From the NCBI RefSeq assembly GCF_036826855.1, contig NZ_CP104578.1, positions 620,001 through 684,000 on the forward strand: 64,000 bases of DNA, written 5' to 3'. Positions within the stretch are counted from its first letter, which is position 1. Each line of letters begins with the position of its first letter. Under the pieces are notes generated by a model. It had not been told where the DNA came from, did not search any database, and saw only the letters and a list, made by a program, of their open reading frames with translations. Origin of the DNA: Streptomyces sp. SJL17-4 (lineage in GTDB: Bacteria > Actinomycetota > Actinomycetes > Streptomycetales > Streptomycetaceae). The translations under genes and the position numbers were made by a program. Shown here piece by piece: positions 63,487 through 64,000 of this stretch.

Positions 63487-63900
63487 GAGGCGGGCCCCGT
63501 CAGGCGCCGGTCTCGCGTACGGCCGGCTCGATCAGGTCGCAGACCTCGACGAGTCGGGAGGGTCGTACGTCGGCTTCGCCCGCCAGGCGGGGGCGGTGAC
63601 GTCGTCGCCGAACGTGGAGGCGAGCGGCGCCTTCCGCGTGACGGCCATGACCAGGGCCTCTTCCTGGGTCAGGTCCTGGGCGAAGGCGGCGATGCAGACG
63701 AGGCCGGTCAGGTTCGGCAGGTCGCCCGCCTCTGTGATGACGGCGCCGCCGTGGGAGTGGCCGACGAGCAGGACGGGCCCGTCGACCTGCCGGACCGTCT
63801 CCGGGTGCGCTCGGCGTCGTCGGCGAGCGAGGTCAGCGGGTTCTCGACGGCGTGGAGCCGGTCGTGGCCGCGGCGGTGGAGTTCGGTGATCACCTTGGAC
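63487..63900 (-). pseudogene. Alpha/beta hydrolase remnant
   Basis: Two frames hold parts of one hydrolase: SKVITELHRRGHDRLHAVEN...DDAERTR (about 63805-63900) and, shifted, VRQVDGPVLLVGHSHGGAVITEAGDLPN...APLASTFGDDV. The nucleophile elbow GHSHGG is kept, but the N-terminal strand region and the end are missing or altered, and the last part runs into unrelated sequence (RLVEVCDLIEPAVRET) in another frame. Probably a degraded gene, perhaps of two fragments. Confidence 0.6.
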
Positions 63901-64000
63901 CTGTGTGCGGCGAATCCCGCCCCTGCTGACGCCCCGTACCTCCTCCGTCACGCTACGGGAGGGACGGCGGGCCCGCGTGTCAGGACGGAGCGGGCGTACG

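Overview
The window is very GC-rich, has strong third-position G/C bias and frequent GTG/TTG starts, and carries typical Streptomyces content: a large secreted amylase, a GH5 cellulase, a subtilisin, GluABCD, a Nur-box nickel-type transporter, STAND/TPR regulators and many TetR/MarR/VOC proteins. It reads as chromosomal accessory DNA of a Streptomyces or close relative. No rRNA, tRNA or CRISPR array was seen.

1-16 kb: an MFS exporter (cut by the window edge) divergent from a MarR gene, a secreted GH13 alpha-amylase with two CBM25-like modules, a TetR/DUF1304 pair with a nested palindromic operator, a secreted S8 protease, an AurF-like diiron oxygenase with a ferredoxin/flavin reductase partner, an HTH-less LysR-type protein divergent from DUF5997, a tandem universal stress protein, a SUMF1-fold protein and a two-domain VOC protein. 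15.6-23.5 kb: a secreted beta-propeller-like protein, a small membrane protein and a five-gene ABC operon (nikABCDE type) preceded by a near-consensus Nur box.

23.5-30.1 kb is the most unusual region. A HAD-M28 peptidase fusion is followed by two head-to-head genes for 465-aa proteins. Each has a divergent Cys-rich N-terminus of 48 residues, a Hint (self-processing) domain and a HExxH...ExxAD zincin. From the codon of the presumed catalytic Hint cysteine to 3 bp past the stop the two genes appear identical, forming a 1257-bp inverted repeat around a 1.6-kb cassette of three small genes (a Cys-knuckle protein, a 95-aa unknown and a hemerythrin-like helical protein). I know of no description of this arrangement.

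30.5-46 kb: two acyl-CoA dehydrogenases with a quinone oxidoreductase, an XRE-cupin regulator divergent from a thioredoxin-reductase-like enzyme, VOC and GNAT genes, a SIS/PIG-L pair, an S33 hydrolase, a GH5 cellulase, an osmoprotectant ABC transporter without an adjacent ATPase, and nadE. Several short tandem repeats lie between these genes.

46-60 kb: two sulfite-oxidase-fold molybdoenzymes flank a STAND-TPR protein that has a six-copy, 22-23-bp-phased repeat array upstream. Next comes what looks like a decayed LitR/LitS-type light-response locus: an ECF sigma gene, a MerR-cobalamin regulator split by an intact IS5-family element with CTAG duplications (removing it restores the frame exactly), a photolyase with a -1 frameshift in a G run, and an SDR-DUF2867 gene divergent from a MarR gene and an MMPL pump. 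60-64 kb: a complete gluABCD-type operon and a degraded alpha/beta hydrolase.
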